Assembly: GCA_030616195.1 (NCBI GenBank)
Contig: JAUWXW010000031.1
Location: 1-10,590 of the forward strand
DNA from: Chloroflexota bacterium
GTDB lineage: Bacteria > Chloroflexota > Dehalococcoidia > RBG-13-53-26
Length of the DNA stretch: 10,590 bases
Reading direction: 5' to 3'
The notes beneath the pieces were generated by a model. The model worked only from the letters and a program-made list of their open reading frames with translations, made no database searches and was not told where the DNA came from. Shown one piece after another: positions 1 to 7,115 of the stretch. Position numbers and translations under genes: made by a program. Positions within the stretch are counted from its first letter, which is position 1. The number at the start of each line of letters is the position of its first letter.

Positions 1-1
1 C

Positions 2-484
2 TCGGCTACTAGTTTTGGAGAGACGGAGAAGTACGCTAAGATTATGTTGGAGAAAGGAATAAAGCCGGAGCTAGAGGTGTGGCACACGGGGCAGTTATGG
101 CTGGTGCGCAACCTGATTGAGCAGGGGCTGGTGAAACCACCTTACTTCATACAGTTTGTGATGGGCTTTCAAAGTGGCGCCTACGCTTCTCCCAAGGAGC
201 TCCTCCACCTGGTGGAGTGTGCCCCCAAGCCCTCGGTGTTCAGTTGCCTTGGGGTTGGGCCTTTGCAAAACCCCATCATCGCCATGGGTATCGTGCTGGG
301 AATCAATGTACGAACCGGCATGGAGGACAACGTACTCTATAAGCGAGGCGAGCTGTGCAAGGACAACGCCCAGCTAGTAGAGAGGGTGGCCAGAATGGCC
401 AGAGACCTCAATAGGGAGATAGCCACTCCTAAACAAGCCAGGCAAATGCTGGGTCTGTCGGAGAAACCATCGCGGTACGATTGA
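2..484 (+). CDS. beta-keto acid cleavage enzyme (BKACE, DUF849), 3' part
   Basis: This is the C-terminal part of a gene that starts before the window; the frame is open from base 2 to the TGA at 482-484. The family consists of Zn-dependent TIM-barrel enzymes, the founder being Kce of lysine fermentation. They condense a beta-keto acid with acetyl-CoA to give acetoacetate and a new CoA ester. Visible family signatures are the strand SVFSCLGVGPLQNP, the active-site stretch GINVRTGMEDN (family form close to GGxVRVGLEDN) and the C-terminal helix ending ATPKQARQMLGL. The Zn-binding His pair lies upstream of the window and cannot be checked. The usual GG before the RxGxED motif is GI here. The substrate is unknown: BKACE paralogues differ widely. 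Its place at the head of acyl-CoA genes suggests that it handles a beta-keto intermediate or supplies a CoA ester. Family assignment is firm; specificity is not. Confidence 0.88.
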   Translation, partial: SATSFGETEKYAKIMLEKGIKPELEVWHTGQLWLVRNLIEQGLVKPPYFIQFVMGFQSGAYASPKELLHLVECAPKPSVFSCLGVGPLQNPIIAMGIVLGINVRTGMEDNVLYKRGELCKDNAQLVERVARMARDLNREIATPKQARQMLGLSEKPSRYD

Positions 485-718
485 CGGCATTGAGGCAGGT
501 CCGCAAAGCAGGCTAGGGGTAGTTTTGGGCTGATCTAGGCTCACGGAATTTGTGCTATTCATGCTCAGACCTTCTGGACAGATGGCACAAGCCTGGGACA
601 GATATTGGGAAATGTGCTCTCCGAGTGAGGGTGCCCGATTGAGGAAAGGAGAACAGGCTGGTCTTCCGGATGCCTATTTGGGATGGTACCCAGGGATTAC
701 TTCAAAGGGGGAAACACA
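485..718 (+). other. intergenic gap before the HMGCS-like gene
   Basis: I see no convincing gene, hairpin terminator or sigma70-type promoter in this stretch. A short open frame from 552 has no ribosome binding site and runs into the next gene in another frame. A GGAAAGGAG at 643-651 resembles a Shine-Dalgarno site but lies too far (about 30 nt) from the ATG at 683. Confidence 0.5.
704..711 (+). promoter_or_regulatory. ribosome binding site that sets a GTG start
   Basis: AAAGGGGG lies 7 nt before GTG 719. The longer frame could begin at ATG 683, but no Shine-Dalgarno sequence lies at a workable distance there. The protein from 719 (VAGIVSYGAYIPF) begins exactly where archaeal HMG-CoA synthases begin (MGIVGYGVYIP). 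Confidence 0.7.
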
Positions 719-2158
719 GTGGCAGGAATCGTGTCTTACGGTGCATACATACCCTTTTCGCGGATGAAACGCCAGGTATTCTCCGATTTCTGGGGTGGGT
801 TTCCTATGCCTGGAGAGAGGGCAGTGGCCGGTTTCGATGAGGACAGCCTGACTATGGCCGTGGAATCAGGTATGGACTGTATGAAGGGGACTGACCCCAA
901 AACGGTGGACGGCTTGTTCTTTGCCACCACCACCTCGCCCTACAAGCAGTGGCTATGCTCCAGCATAATGGCTGTGGCCCTGGATATGCGCGACGATATC
1001 CGCACTATGGATATAACCGGCGCTCTTCGCGCCGGAACCACTGCTGTTGCTGCGGGACTCGATGCCATCGAGGCAGGCTCGATGAAGAGCGTTCTGGTCA
1101 CTGCCGGGGACAGTATTATGGGGGAACCTGGGAGCATATATGAGCAGGCCTTAGGTGATGGCGGGGCGGCTCTTCTCCTCGGAAGCGAGGGGGCTATTGC
1201 CATCATTGAGGGTAGCTGTCACATCTCCGACGACTTCGCTGGCATGTGGCGGGCGGACGGAGACCAGTATCTTCGCTCCTGGGAAGAGCGGATGGTTTGG
1301 GACCGAGGCTATTCCGAAATCCTGCCGCAAGCCATCTCCAGGCTGATGAACAAGCATAAGCTAGCCCCCTCAGATGTCAGCAAGGTAGTCTACGATGGGC
1401 CTCACGATCTGAGAAGGCATCTCAAGGTGGCCTCAACACTGAAGCTTGACGCTGCCCAGGTTCAGGATCCGCTTTTCTTGAACGTGGGCAATGCCGGTTG
1501 TGCCCTGGCAATGATGATGCTGGTGGCTGCTCTGGAGGAGGCCAAGGGAGGCGATAGGATCATCTTTGCCAGCTATGGCAACGGGGCCGATGCCTTCTTG
1601 CTCCGGGTGACCCCGGAGATAGAGAAGCTCAGGAATCGGCGGGGAATAAAACAACACCTGGCCTCCAAGAGGATGATCGACAATTATGCTAGCTTCGTCA
1701 AGTGGCGCAAACTGGTCCAAATGGACCAGTCCCGCGGTGCGGGCTTCCATGGGCCTACCTCAGTATCAGCACAGCGGCGGGAGCACAAGATAATACTCGG
1801 CCTTATGGGGGCCAAATGCAGGGTCTGTGGCACTCCCCAATACAACCAGGAGCGCAGCACCACACCTACGAGGATATGCGTAAGATGTCATGCCAAGGAC
1901 CAGTTCGAGGACTACAGGTTCGCCGACAGAAAGGCGAAGATCTTTAGCTTCACCCAGGACAATCTGGCTGCTCATCCTGACCCTCCGGTCACGTTGACGG
2001 TGGTTGACTTTGATGGAGGGGGCAGAGCCCTATTTGAGATGACGGACAGAGACCCCAATGAGATCGTAGTCGGGATGCCCGTGGAGATGGCCTTCAGGAA
2101 AGTATCCGTCGAAGGCGGGATACACAATTATTACTGGAAGACGAGACCCATAAGATAG
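719..2158 (+). CDS. HMG-CoA synthase-like protein fused to DUF35 zinc-ribbon/OB-fold, active site degenerate
   Basis: The protein has 479 aa. Residues 1 to about 330 follow archaeal HMG-CoA synthase: YGAYIP at the start, DEDSLTMAVE, then GALRAGTTA, and GNGADAFLLRVT near the end of the domain. Residues from about 354 onward are DUF35: a rubredoxin-like zinc ribbon with Cys367, Cys370, Cys387 and Cys390 (CxxC-x16-CxxC), followed by an OB-fold. Compared with archaeal HMG-CoA synthase from memory, the catalytic Glu of SESHPY is Thr71 (TTTSPY). The nucleophilic Cys of EFACKAGT is Leu103 (TGALRAGT). The His of VFHQP is Asp226 (VYDGP). Asn258 (VGNAG) is kept. Normal HMG-CoA synthesis is therefore unlikely. 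The thiolase gene starts 18 nt downstream. In archaea DUF35 bridges thiolase and HMG-CoA synthase and shares a CoA channel. I infer that this protein is a structural or CoA-binding partner of the thiolase, or has a different chemistry. Confidence 0.85.
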   Translation: MAGIVSYGAYIPFSRMKRQVFSDFWGGFPMPGERAVAGFDEDSLTMAVESGMDCMKGTDPKTVDGLFFATTTSPYKQWLCSSIMAVALDMRDDIRTMDITGALRAGTTAVAAGLDAIEAGSMKSVLVTAGDSIMGEPGSIYEQALGDGGAALLLGSEGAIAIIEGSCHISDDFAGMWRADGDQYLRSWEERMVWDRGYSEILPQAISRLMNKHKLAPSDVSKVVYDGPHDLRRHLKVASTLKLDAAQVQDPLFLNVGNAGCALAMMMLVAALEEAKGGDRIIFASYGNGADAFLLRVTPEIEKLRNRRGIKQHLASKRMIDNYASFVKWRKLVQMDQSRGAGFHGPTSVSAQRREHKIILGLMGAKCRVCGTPQYNQERSTTPTRICVRCHAKDQFEDYRFADRKAKIFSFTQDNLAAHPDPPVTLTVVDFDGGGRALFEMTDRDPNEIVVGMPVEMAFRKVSVEGGIHNYYWKTRPIR

Positions 2159-2176
2159 CAGAGAAAGGGGAAATGG

Positions 2177-3355
2177 ATGGCAGGGAGTATCAAGGACAGG
2201 GTTTGTATCATCGGTATGGGCTGCACCAAGTTTGGAGAGTTCTGGGACAAGAGTGTCGGCGATCTTGTGGTCGATGCTGCCTATGAAGCCTTTGAAGATG
2301 CTGGTGTCAGCCCCGAGGATATCCAAGCTGCCTGGGTAGGGACCTTTTATGAATACTCAGGGCAGGCAGGGCTGGCCCTTTCTGCCCCACTGAGGCTCCA
2401 GTATAAGCCGGTAACCAGAGTGGAGAATATGTGCGGCACGGGATCAGATGCCTTGAGAAACGCCTGCTATGCTGTGGCCGCAGGAATCTATGACATGGTA
2501 TTGGCACTTGGGGTGGAGAAAATAAAGGACCAGGGCGCAGGCGGTCTCACTTTTGGTGGCTATGCTACCTCGAATGTGATGCCTGCGACGACAGCGCCGG
2601 CTCAGTTTGCCATGATGGCTACCACCTATTTTGCTCGCTATGGCATTTCCCCCGAAGAAGGCAAGAGGATGCTGGCCAGAATCTCGGTCAAGAGCCACCA
2701 CAATGGATCCCTAAACCCGAAGGCGCACTTCCAGAGGGAACTGACTGTGGAGCAGGTGGTAAATGCTCCCATCATCGCCTGGCCTCTGGGGCTGTTCGAT
2801 TGCTGTGGTGTGAGCGATGGGGCAGCCGCGGCTATCGTGGTGCCTGCTGAAATGGCCAGGACATTCAGGCCCGATCCTGTCTATATCAAGGCGCTGCAAA
2901 TCTGCGCCGGCCCTGCCGATGGGCTGGTGAATACGGACTACGACTACACCCATGTCGAGGAGACCTACCGTGCCGGCCTGGCCGCCTACGCCGAGGCAGG
3001 GATATCCAACCCCCGCAAAGAGATCAGCATGGCTGAGGTGCACGACTGCTTCTCCATTACCGAGGCCATCATAATGGAGGACCTCCAGTTTAGTCCCAGG
3101 GGAAAGGCAAAAGAGGATATCGATGCCGGGACCTTTGAACTCAACGGGGAACTGCCTGTGCAGCCCGATGGTGGTCTCAAGTGCTTTGGACACCCGATTG
3201 GGGCCTCGGGGCTGAGGATGATGTATGAAATGTACAAACAGCTTCAGGGAAAGGCTGACCGCCGCCAGATAAAAAATCCGCGTCTGGGGCTGACTCACAA
3301 CATGGGGGGGCGGCCGCCGGGGGCTGTCGTCAACTGTACCATTGTAGGCCTATGA
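2177..3355 (+). CDS. thiolase of the SCP2/archaeal acetoacetyl-CoA thiolase type
   Basis: The protein has 392 aa, the full length for this family. Start ATG 2177 has AAAGGGG 6 nt upstream; the ATG at 2173 is out of frame. Visible active-site elements are the nucleophile Cys86 in ENMCGTGSDA, His289 in EVHDCFSITEA, Cys336 and His339 in GGLKCFGHPIGASG, and NMGG at 375-378 near the C-terminus. This subfamily (Ltp2, archaeal AACT and BbsB are relatives) commonly works with a DUF35 protein, here fused to the gene just upstream. The likely role is thiolytic or retro-aldol C-C cleavage of a beta-keto- or beta-hydroxyacyl-CoA, the last step of the pathway. All catalytic residues are present, so the thiolase is expected to be active even though its HMGCS-like partner is not. 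Substrate cannot be read from the sequence. Confidence 0.92.
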   Translation: MAGSIKDRVCIIGMGCTKFGEFWDKSVGDLVVDAAYEAFEDAGVSPEDIQAAWVGTFYEYSGQAGLALSAPLRLQYKPVTRVENMCGTGSDALRNACYAVAAGIYDMVLALGVEKIKDQGAGGLTFGGYATSNVMPATTAPAQFAMMATTYFARYGISPEEGKRMLARISVKSHHNGSLNPKAHFQRELTVEQVVNAPIIAWPLGLFDCCGVSDGAAAAIVVPAEMARTFRPDPVYIKALQICAGPADGLVNTDYDYTHVEETYRAGLAAYAEAGISNPRKEISMAEVHDCFSITEAIIMEDLQFSPRGKAKEDIDAGTFELNGELPVQPDGGLKCFGHPIGASGLRMMYEMYKQLQGKADRRQIKNPRLGLTHNMGGRPPGAVVNCTIVGL

Positions 3356-3558
3356 GGTCAGGTGTCCACCGTCTTTGGGGTAAGTACCTGGAATATGGCA
3401 AGACCTGGAGGCTCTGCCAGAAGCGGCCGGAGGCATTATTCCAGGGAAGCACGGGGCCGTGTTCACGGGGCTGGGCAGGTGAGTAGCAGCATTCTGGATA
3501 TCAAGTACTTCAAACCATTGTGAGTTGAATGACCATCCCAATCAAAGGAGGACATGGA
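3356..3558 (+). other. intergenic gap, no recognised gene
   Basis: About 200 nt separate the thiolase from the dehydratase pair. A frame from GTG 3362 runs some 50 codons to a TGA near 3524 but lacks a Shine-Dalgarno site and resembles nothing I know. The other two frames are also open over part of the stretch. It may be a decayed coding fragment. No clear terminator or promoter is seen. Confidence 0.4.
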
Positions 3559-4119
3559 ATGACACAGGAGAAGAAGAAAACCCCGGAGGAGATGCTCCAG
3601 GAGGCTCAGCGGATGATAGGCAACGAGACGAAGCCGGTTGCCAATCAATATCCGGTGGAGTACGAGCCCATCCGACGGTACTGCATCATGGTTGATGATG
3701 ATAACCCCATGTTTCTGGACCCTGAATATGCCAAGAAGACCAAGCACGGCGGTGTCATCCTCCCGCCTTTTGCGACTTTTGGCATCATGAGCGGGGGCTC
3801 CCCCGCGGCTATGGCCAGGTGGTTTGATGCGGCAGAGACGCCGATCATGCCTCCAGCCCCGGGCAAATTCGTTGTCAATATGGCTCAGGAGTGGGAGTGG
3901 TCCAAGACGGTAATGGTAGGCGACCGATTGACCAGTAAAGTCAGGCTAGCCGATGTGTACATAAAGCCAATTCGTTTAGATCCGAAAGCGTTTTGGGTAG
4001 TCGTTGAGATGATAATAGGCAACCAGAGGGGAGAGACGGTGTGCACTGTGCAAAACGTCCTGCTTCTGCACAGGTCCCCGGAAGAAGTAGCGGCAGATCA
4101 GCCGCACAAAGGAGGTTAA
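3559..4119 (+). CDS. FAS1-like/MaoC N-terminal-domain dehydratase subunit
   Basis: The protein has 186 aa. I chose ATG 3559 because AAGGAGG (3545-3551) lies 7 nt upstream; the frame is open back to ATG 3529, which has no such site. The fold is the hot-dog MaoC_dehydrat_N type. Residues about 39-58 give RRYCIMVDDDNPMFLDPEYA, followed by KHGGVILPP. The hydratase motif D-x-N-P-x-H is present as D47-D-N49-P50-M-F52, so the catalytic His is Phe. This is usual for the structural half of two-subunit hydratases such as HadAB or ChsH1/ChsH2, where the partner carries the catalytic pair. The partner gene starts 3 nt after this stop. The function is thus hydration of an enoyl-CoA as a heterodimer. Substrate is unknown; a bulky or branched acyl-CoA is possible by analogy. 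Confidence 0.85.
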   Translation: MTQEKKKTPEEMLQEAQRMIGNETKPVANQYPVEYEPIRRYCIMVDDDNPMFLDPEYAKKTKHGGVILPPFATFGIMSGGSPAAMARWFDAAETPIMPPAPGKFVVNMAQEWEWSKTVMVGDRLTSKVRLADVYIKPIRLDPKAFWVVVEMIIGNQRGETVCTVQNVLLLHRSPEEVAADQPHKGG

Positions 4120-4122
4120 CAG

Positions 4123-4562
4123 GTGGAGCGCAAGCAACTCTACTGGGAAGATGTAAAGCTGGGGCAGGAAATACCCACCAGCTACTCTCTGAAGCTCGAT
4201 CCAACACGAATGGTCCTACAGGTAAGTGGCACCCAGGATTACTATCAGGTACACCATGATAGGGACTTTGCCCATGCCCAGGGTGTTCCGGATCCCTTCT
4301 TTAGCACGGGCTTCATCAGTGCAGCTCTGGGGGGAGACTGTTAACGGACTGGATCGGCCCTGAGGGGTGTCTCCGCAAGTTCAGGATGGAGATGAGAAGG
4401 ATGAACCTTCTCGGAGATACCATGACAGTCAACGGGAAGGTGACCGACAAGTACGTCCGGGACGAGGAGCATTATGTGGAAGCCGAAGTCTGGTGTGAGA
4501 CTGACACGCAAGGGGTTACCACCCCCTGCAAGGCAACAATGGTCCTTCCCTCTCGAGGTTAG
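4123..4562 (+). pseudogene. MaoC-type enoyl-CoA hydratase subunit with a frameshift
   Basis: Start is GTG 4123, with AAAGGAGG (4108-4115) 7 nt upstream. The first frame ends early at TAA 4342-4344 (73 aa). Reading in the -1 frame from 4335 gives an uninterrupted MaoC C-terminal half: RLLTDWIGPEG, then RMNLLGDTMTVNGKV, then EHYVEAEVW, ending VLPSRG and TAG 4560-4562. Rejoined, the product is about 146 aa, normal for a single hot-dog subunit. The catalytic pair is Asp39 and His44 (D-x4-H) in QDYYQVHHD, which complements the upstream subunit that lacks this His. The break lies at six G (4329-4334). It may be a real one-base deletion, a homopolymer sequencing or assembly error, or -1 slippage on G GGG GGA. 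The downstream half looks intact at protein level, so any damage is recent or not real. Confidence 0.82.
4329..4335 (+). other. homopolymer/slippery heptamer at the frame break
   Basis: GGGGGGA in the zero frame reads G GGG GGA, which fits the X XXY YYZ form of -1 frameshift sites. Slippage here would give exactly the frame that restores the MaoC domain. A possible stem pairs GGAGAC (4333-4338) with GTCTCC (4369-4374), but it overlaps the heptamer instead of lying 5-9 nt after it. It is therefore not a classical stimulator. Confidence 0.4.
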
Positions 4563-4766
4563 GCCCGTCTTGTTGCAGGATAGGGCTCAGTGCATCACAT
4601 TATAGCCAGGCACGCTTGTAGTCACTGCGCTGAACCGTGACAATGACGTCTTTGTCCATGTTTTGGCGTCTACGATGAGAATGTTGCAGAAGTCCGTGCC
4701 AAAAGCCGTCGCCATAGCAGTGTTTGGGTTGTGACAAGAGAGCGTCGCAGATCACAAAGGAGGAGA
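4563..4766 (+). other. intergenic gap before the acyl-CoA dehydrogenase pair
   Basis: No recognised gene lies here. One frame is open from about 4606 to the TGA at 4731-4733 region (reading PGTLVVTALNRDNDVFVHVL and on) but has no start codon with a Shine-Dalgarno site. It could be a decayed fragment or chance. I found no good promoter or terminator. Confidence 0.35.
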
Positions 4767-5957
4767 ATGGACTTTGCGTTCACCGAAGAGGAGGAGGCTT
4801 TTCGACAAGAGGTTAAGGAATGGCTAAAGAAAGAGATCCCGACAAGGTGGTATGAGCTCAGTCCTGGACTGTTTGAGGAGAATGAGGAGACCTGGGATAT
4901 CGCTCGCCAGTTTGAACGGAGACTGGCTGATAACGGCTGGTACGCGCCATCATATCCCACAGAATATGGCGGCGTGAACGCTACCTTCATGCAGCAGTGC
5001 ATTCTCTCCGAGGAGAAGGCTCTGTTGCGTGCACCTACCACGATGAGTCAGTTGTTTGCTGTTGGAATCGTCGGACCGACCCTCATGCTTTATGGGAGTG
5101 AAGAGCAAAAGAAGAAATACCTAAGGGGAATAGGAACGGCGGAGCTTGTTTTCTGTTTGGGCTATAGCGAACCGACGTCCGGATCCGATCTTGCTGCACT
5201 TCAGACCCGAGCCATGGAGGATGGCGACGATCTGGTTATCAACGGTCAGAAGATATTCACTACCCTTGCCCATCGTGCTGACTACTGCTGGTTGGCTGTC
5301 AAGACCGATCCCGATGCCCCAAGACATAGGGGGATCAGCATGCTCATTGTGGATATGAAGACCCCCGGCATCGCCGTGCGTCCCTTGATGAACATCGTTG
5401 GCTCCCACGAGTTCAACGAGGTTTTCTTTGACAATGTGCGTGTCCCCAAGACGGCCTTGGTGGGAGAGAAGAATCGAGGCTGGCATTATGCAATGACGGC
5501 CCTCAGCTACGAACGCTCTGGTATTACTGGTCCAGCCTTCATGCACACACTCATAGAGGACTTGGTAAAGTATGCCAAGGAGACAACGAGCGATGGCAGA
5601 GCACTATCTGATGACCCGCTAGTTCAGCAAAAGCTGGCGGCAATGGCTACCGACGTCGAGGTGTCGCGCCTACTATGCTATCGCGTAGCTGACCTGGAAA
5701 GCAGAGGTGGGATTCCCACCTACGAGGCTTCCGTATCGATGGTGTTTGCTTCTGAACTGGCCAGGCGCATTGCCAAGTTGGGGGGAGAAATCTTGGGGCT
5801 TTATGGTCAGCTAACCAGAGATTCCAAGCGAGCACCCTTGAGGGGCGCGATTGAAGTCCTTTATCTGTCGACTCTTGTTCTGGGCATTGCCGGTGGAACT
5901 AATGAGATTCAAAGAACTGTCATCGCTCTCTTGGGGTTGGGTTTGCCCAGGGGATAG
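4767..5957 (+). CDS. acyl-CoA dehydrogenase, probable catalytic subunit
   Basis: The protein has 396 aa. ATG 4767 is preceded by AAAGGAGG (4756-4763), a short 3-nt spacing. The frame extends upstream to GTG 4731, but the added residues (TRERRRSQRRR) do not fit the family, whose members start like MDFAFTEEEEAFR. The FAD/substrate motif is YSEPTSGSDLA at 133-143, and the C-terminus reads IAGGTNEIQR. The MCAD-type catalytic Glu position (YEGT) is Gly376. Glu249 in LSYERSG lies about where isovaleryl-CoA dehydrogenase carries its base, as in many FadE proteins with a GGTxEIQ ending. The enzyme is expected to introduce an alpha-beta double bond and pass electrons to an ETF. The second dehydrogenase begins 18 nt after its stop, which suggests an alpha2beta2 heteromer like FadE28-FadE29. 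That pairing is inferred. Confidence 0.9.
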   Translation: MDFAFTEEEEAFRQEVKEWLKKEIPTRWYELSPGLFEENEETWDIARQFERRLADNGWYAPSYPTEYGGVNATFMQQCILSEEKALLRAPTTMSQLFAVGIVGPTLMLYGSEEQKKKYLRGIGTAELVFCLGYSEPTSGSDLAALQTRAMEDGDDLVINGQKIFTTLAHRADYCWLAVKTDPDAPRHRGISMLIVDMKTPGIAVRPLMNIVGSHEFNEVFFDNVRVPKTALVGEKNRGWHYAMTALSYERSGITGPAFMHTLIEDLVKYAKETTSDGRALSDDPLVQQKLAAMATDVEVSRLLCYRVADLESRGGIPTYEASVSMVFASELARRIAKLGGEILGLYGQLTRDSKRAPLRGAIEVLYLSTLVLGIAGGTNEIQRTVIALLGLGLPRG

Positions 5958-5975
5958 GCTAGAAGAGGTATTCTC

Positions 5976-7115
5976 ATGGATCTTAGTTTGAGTGAACAGC
6001 AAGAAATGCTGAGGAAGACGGCTCGCGATTTCTTTCAGAAGGAATGTCCGAAGTCACTGGTGAGGGAAATGGCAGAGGATGAGAAGGGCTATTCTCCAGA
6101 TCTGTGGCACAAGATGGCAGAGCTGGGGTGGATGGGGTTGGTCTTCCCCACTGAATACGGGGGCGCTGGCGCTGATTTCCTCGACTTGGCTCTTCTGCTC
6201 GAGGAGATGGGGCGCGCCTGTCTTCCCGGCCCGTTCTTTTCAACGGTGGTTCTTTGTGGACTTACGATCTTGGCTGAAGGGAGCGAGGAGCAGAGGCAAG
6301 AGTTCCTAACCGGGATAGCCAGGGGGGAGCTGATTCTGGCCTTTGCTTTGACGGAACCCAGCGCTCGGTATGAGGCTTCGGCAATTGCCACTCGTGCTGT
6401 GCCTGAACACGATGGCTATGTTATCAACGGCACGAAGCTGTTCGTCAACGATGCCCATATCGCTGATTACGTCCTATGTGCAGCCAGGAGCAAGAAGACT
6501 GGCAAACCTGAGGAGGGAATCACGCTGTTCCTGGTGAGCACGCGGAGCCCGGGGATCGAATGTACTCCGCTCAGGACCATGGCTTCCGACAAACAGTGTG
6601 AGGTGGTATTCAACAACGTGAAGGTAGGGAAGAAGAACATTCTAGGGAAAGTGAATCAGGGCTGGCGCATAGTGGAGAGGACCTTACAGCAGGCGGCAGT
6701 GGCCAGATGCGCGGACATGGTGGGTAGTGCCAGAAGTGCCTTTGAGATGAGTGTCAGCTACGCCAAAGAAAGGGTTCAATTCGGTCGCCCTATCGGCAGC
6801 TTTCAGGCAATCCAACATCACTGTGCCAATATGGTCGTGGACATAGATGGCTCCGCTTTCATCACCTATGAAGCAGCTTGGAGGCTTAGCCAGGGCCTTT
6901 CCAGCACCATGTTGGTCTCCATGGCCAAGGCCTGGGTTAACGAAGCTTGCCAGAGGGTTACCCTTCTAGGACATCAGATTCATGGCGGTATCAGTTTCTG
7001 TGAAGATCACGATATGCATCTCTTCCATCGGAGGGTGAGAGCAGGTGCCCTTACGCTGGGGGATACAGCCTTCCATCAGAGGGTTGTCGCCCGTGAACTA
7101 CTGCGCCATGTTTGA
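5976..7115 (+). CDS. acyl-CoA dehydrogenase, probable non-catalytic FAD/structural subunit
   Basis: The protein has 379 aa, starting at ATG 5976 with GAGG (5965-5968) 7 nt upstream. Family features are MDLSLSEQQEMLRKTARDFF at the start, FPTEYGGAG at 57-65, ALTEPSA at 124-130, the FAD-contact stretch ERVQFGRPIGSFQAIQH from 265, and QIHGG at 334-338. The MCAD Glu position is Gly362 (LGDT in place of YEGT). The isovaleryl-type position aligns with a small residue near Ala240-241; Glu234 is several residues too early. No obvious catalytic base is left. In FadE-type heterotetramers one subunit type keeps the base and the other helps bind FAD. This fits a partner role for the upstream gene, but is an alignment by eye. 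Confidence 0.88.
   Translation: MDLSLSEQQEMLRKTARDFFQKECPKSLVREMAEDEKGYSPDLWHKMAELGWMGLVFPTEYGGAGADFLDLALLLEEMGRACLPGPFFSTVVLCGLTILAEGSEEQRQEFLTGIARGELILAFALTEPSARYEASAIATRAVPEHDGYVINGTKLFVNDAHIADYVLCAARSKKTGKPEEGITLFLVSTRSPGIECTPLRTMASDKQCEVVFNNVKVGKKNILGKVNQGWRIVERTLQQAAVARCADMVGSARSAFEMSVSYAKERVQFGRPIGSFQAIQHHCANMVVDIDGSAFITYEAAWRLSQGLSSTMLVSMAKAWVNEACQRVTLLGHQIHGGISFCEDHDMHLFHRRVRAGALTLGDTAFHQRVVARELLRHV

Noticed and set aside
2711..3298. 195-codon open frame on the minus strand inside the thiolase gene
   Set aside because: It is fully antisense to a well-motived thiolase, has no Shine-Dalgarno site and no family character; GC-rich coding strands often give such shadows.
4333..4374. Stimulatory stem for programmed frameshifting (GGAGAC with GTCTCC)
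   Set aside because: The stem includes the slippery bases and has a 30-nt loop, so it does not match known stimulator geometry; kept only as a note on the heptamer.
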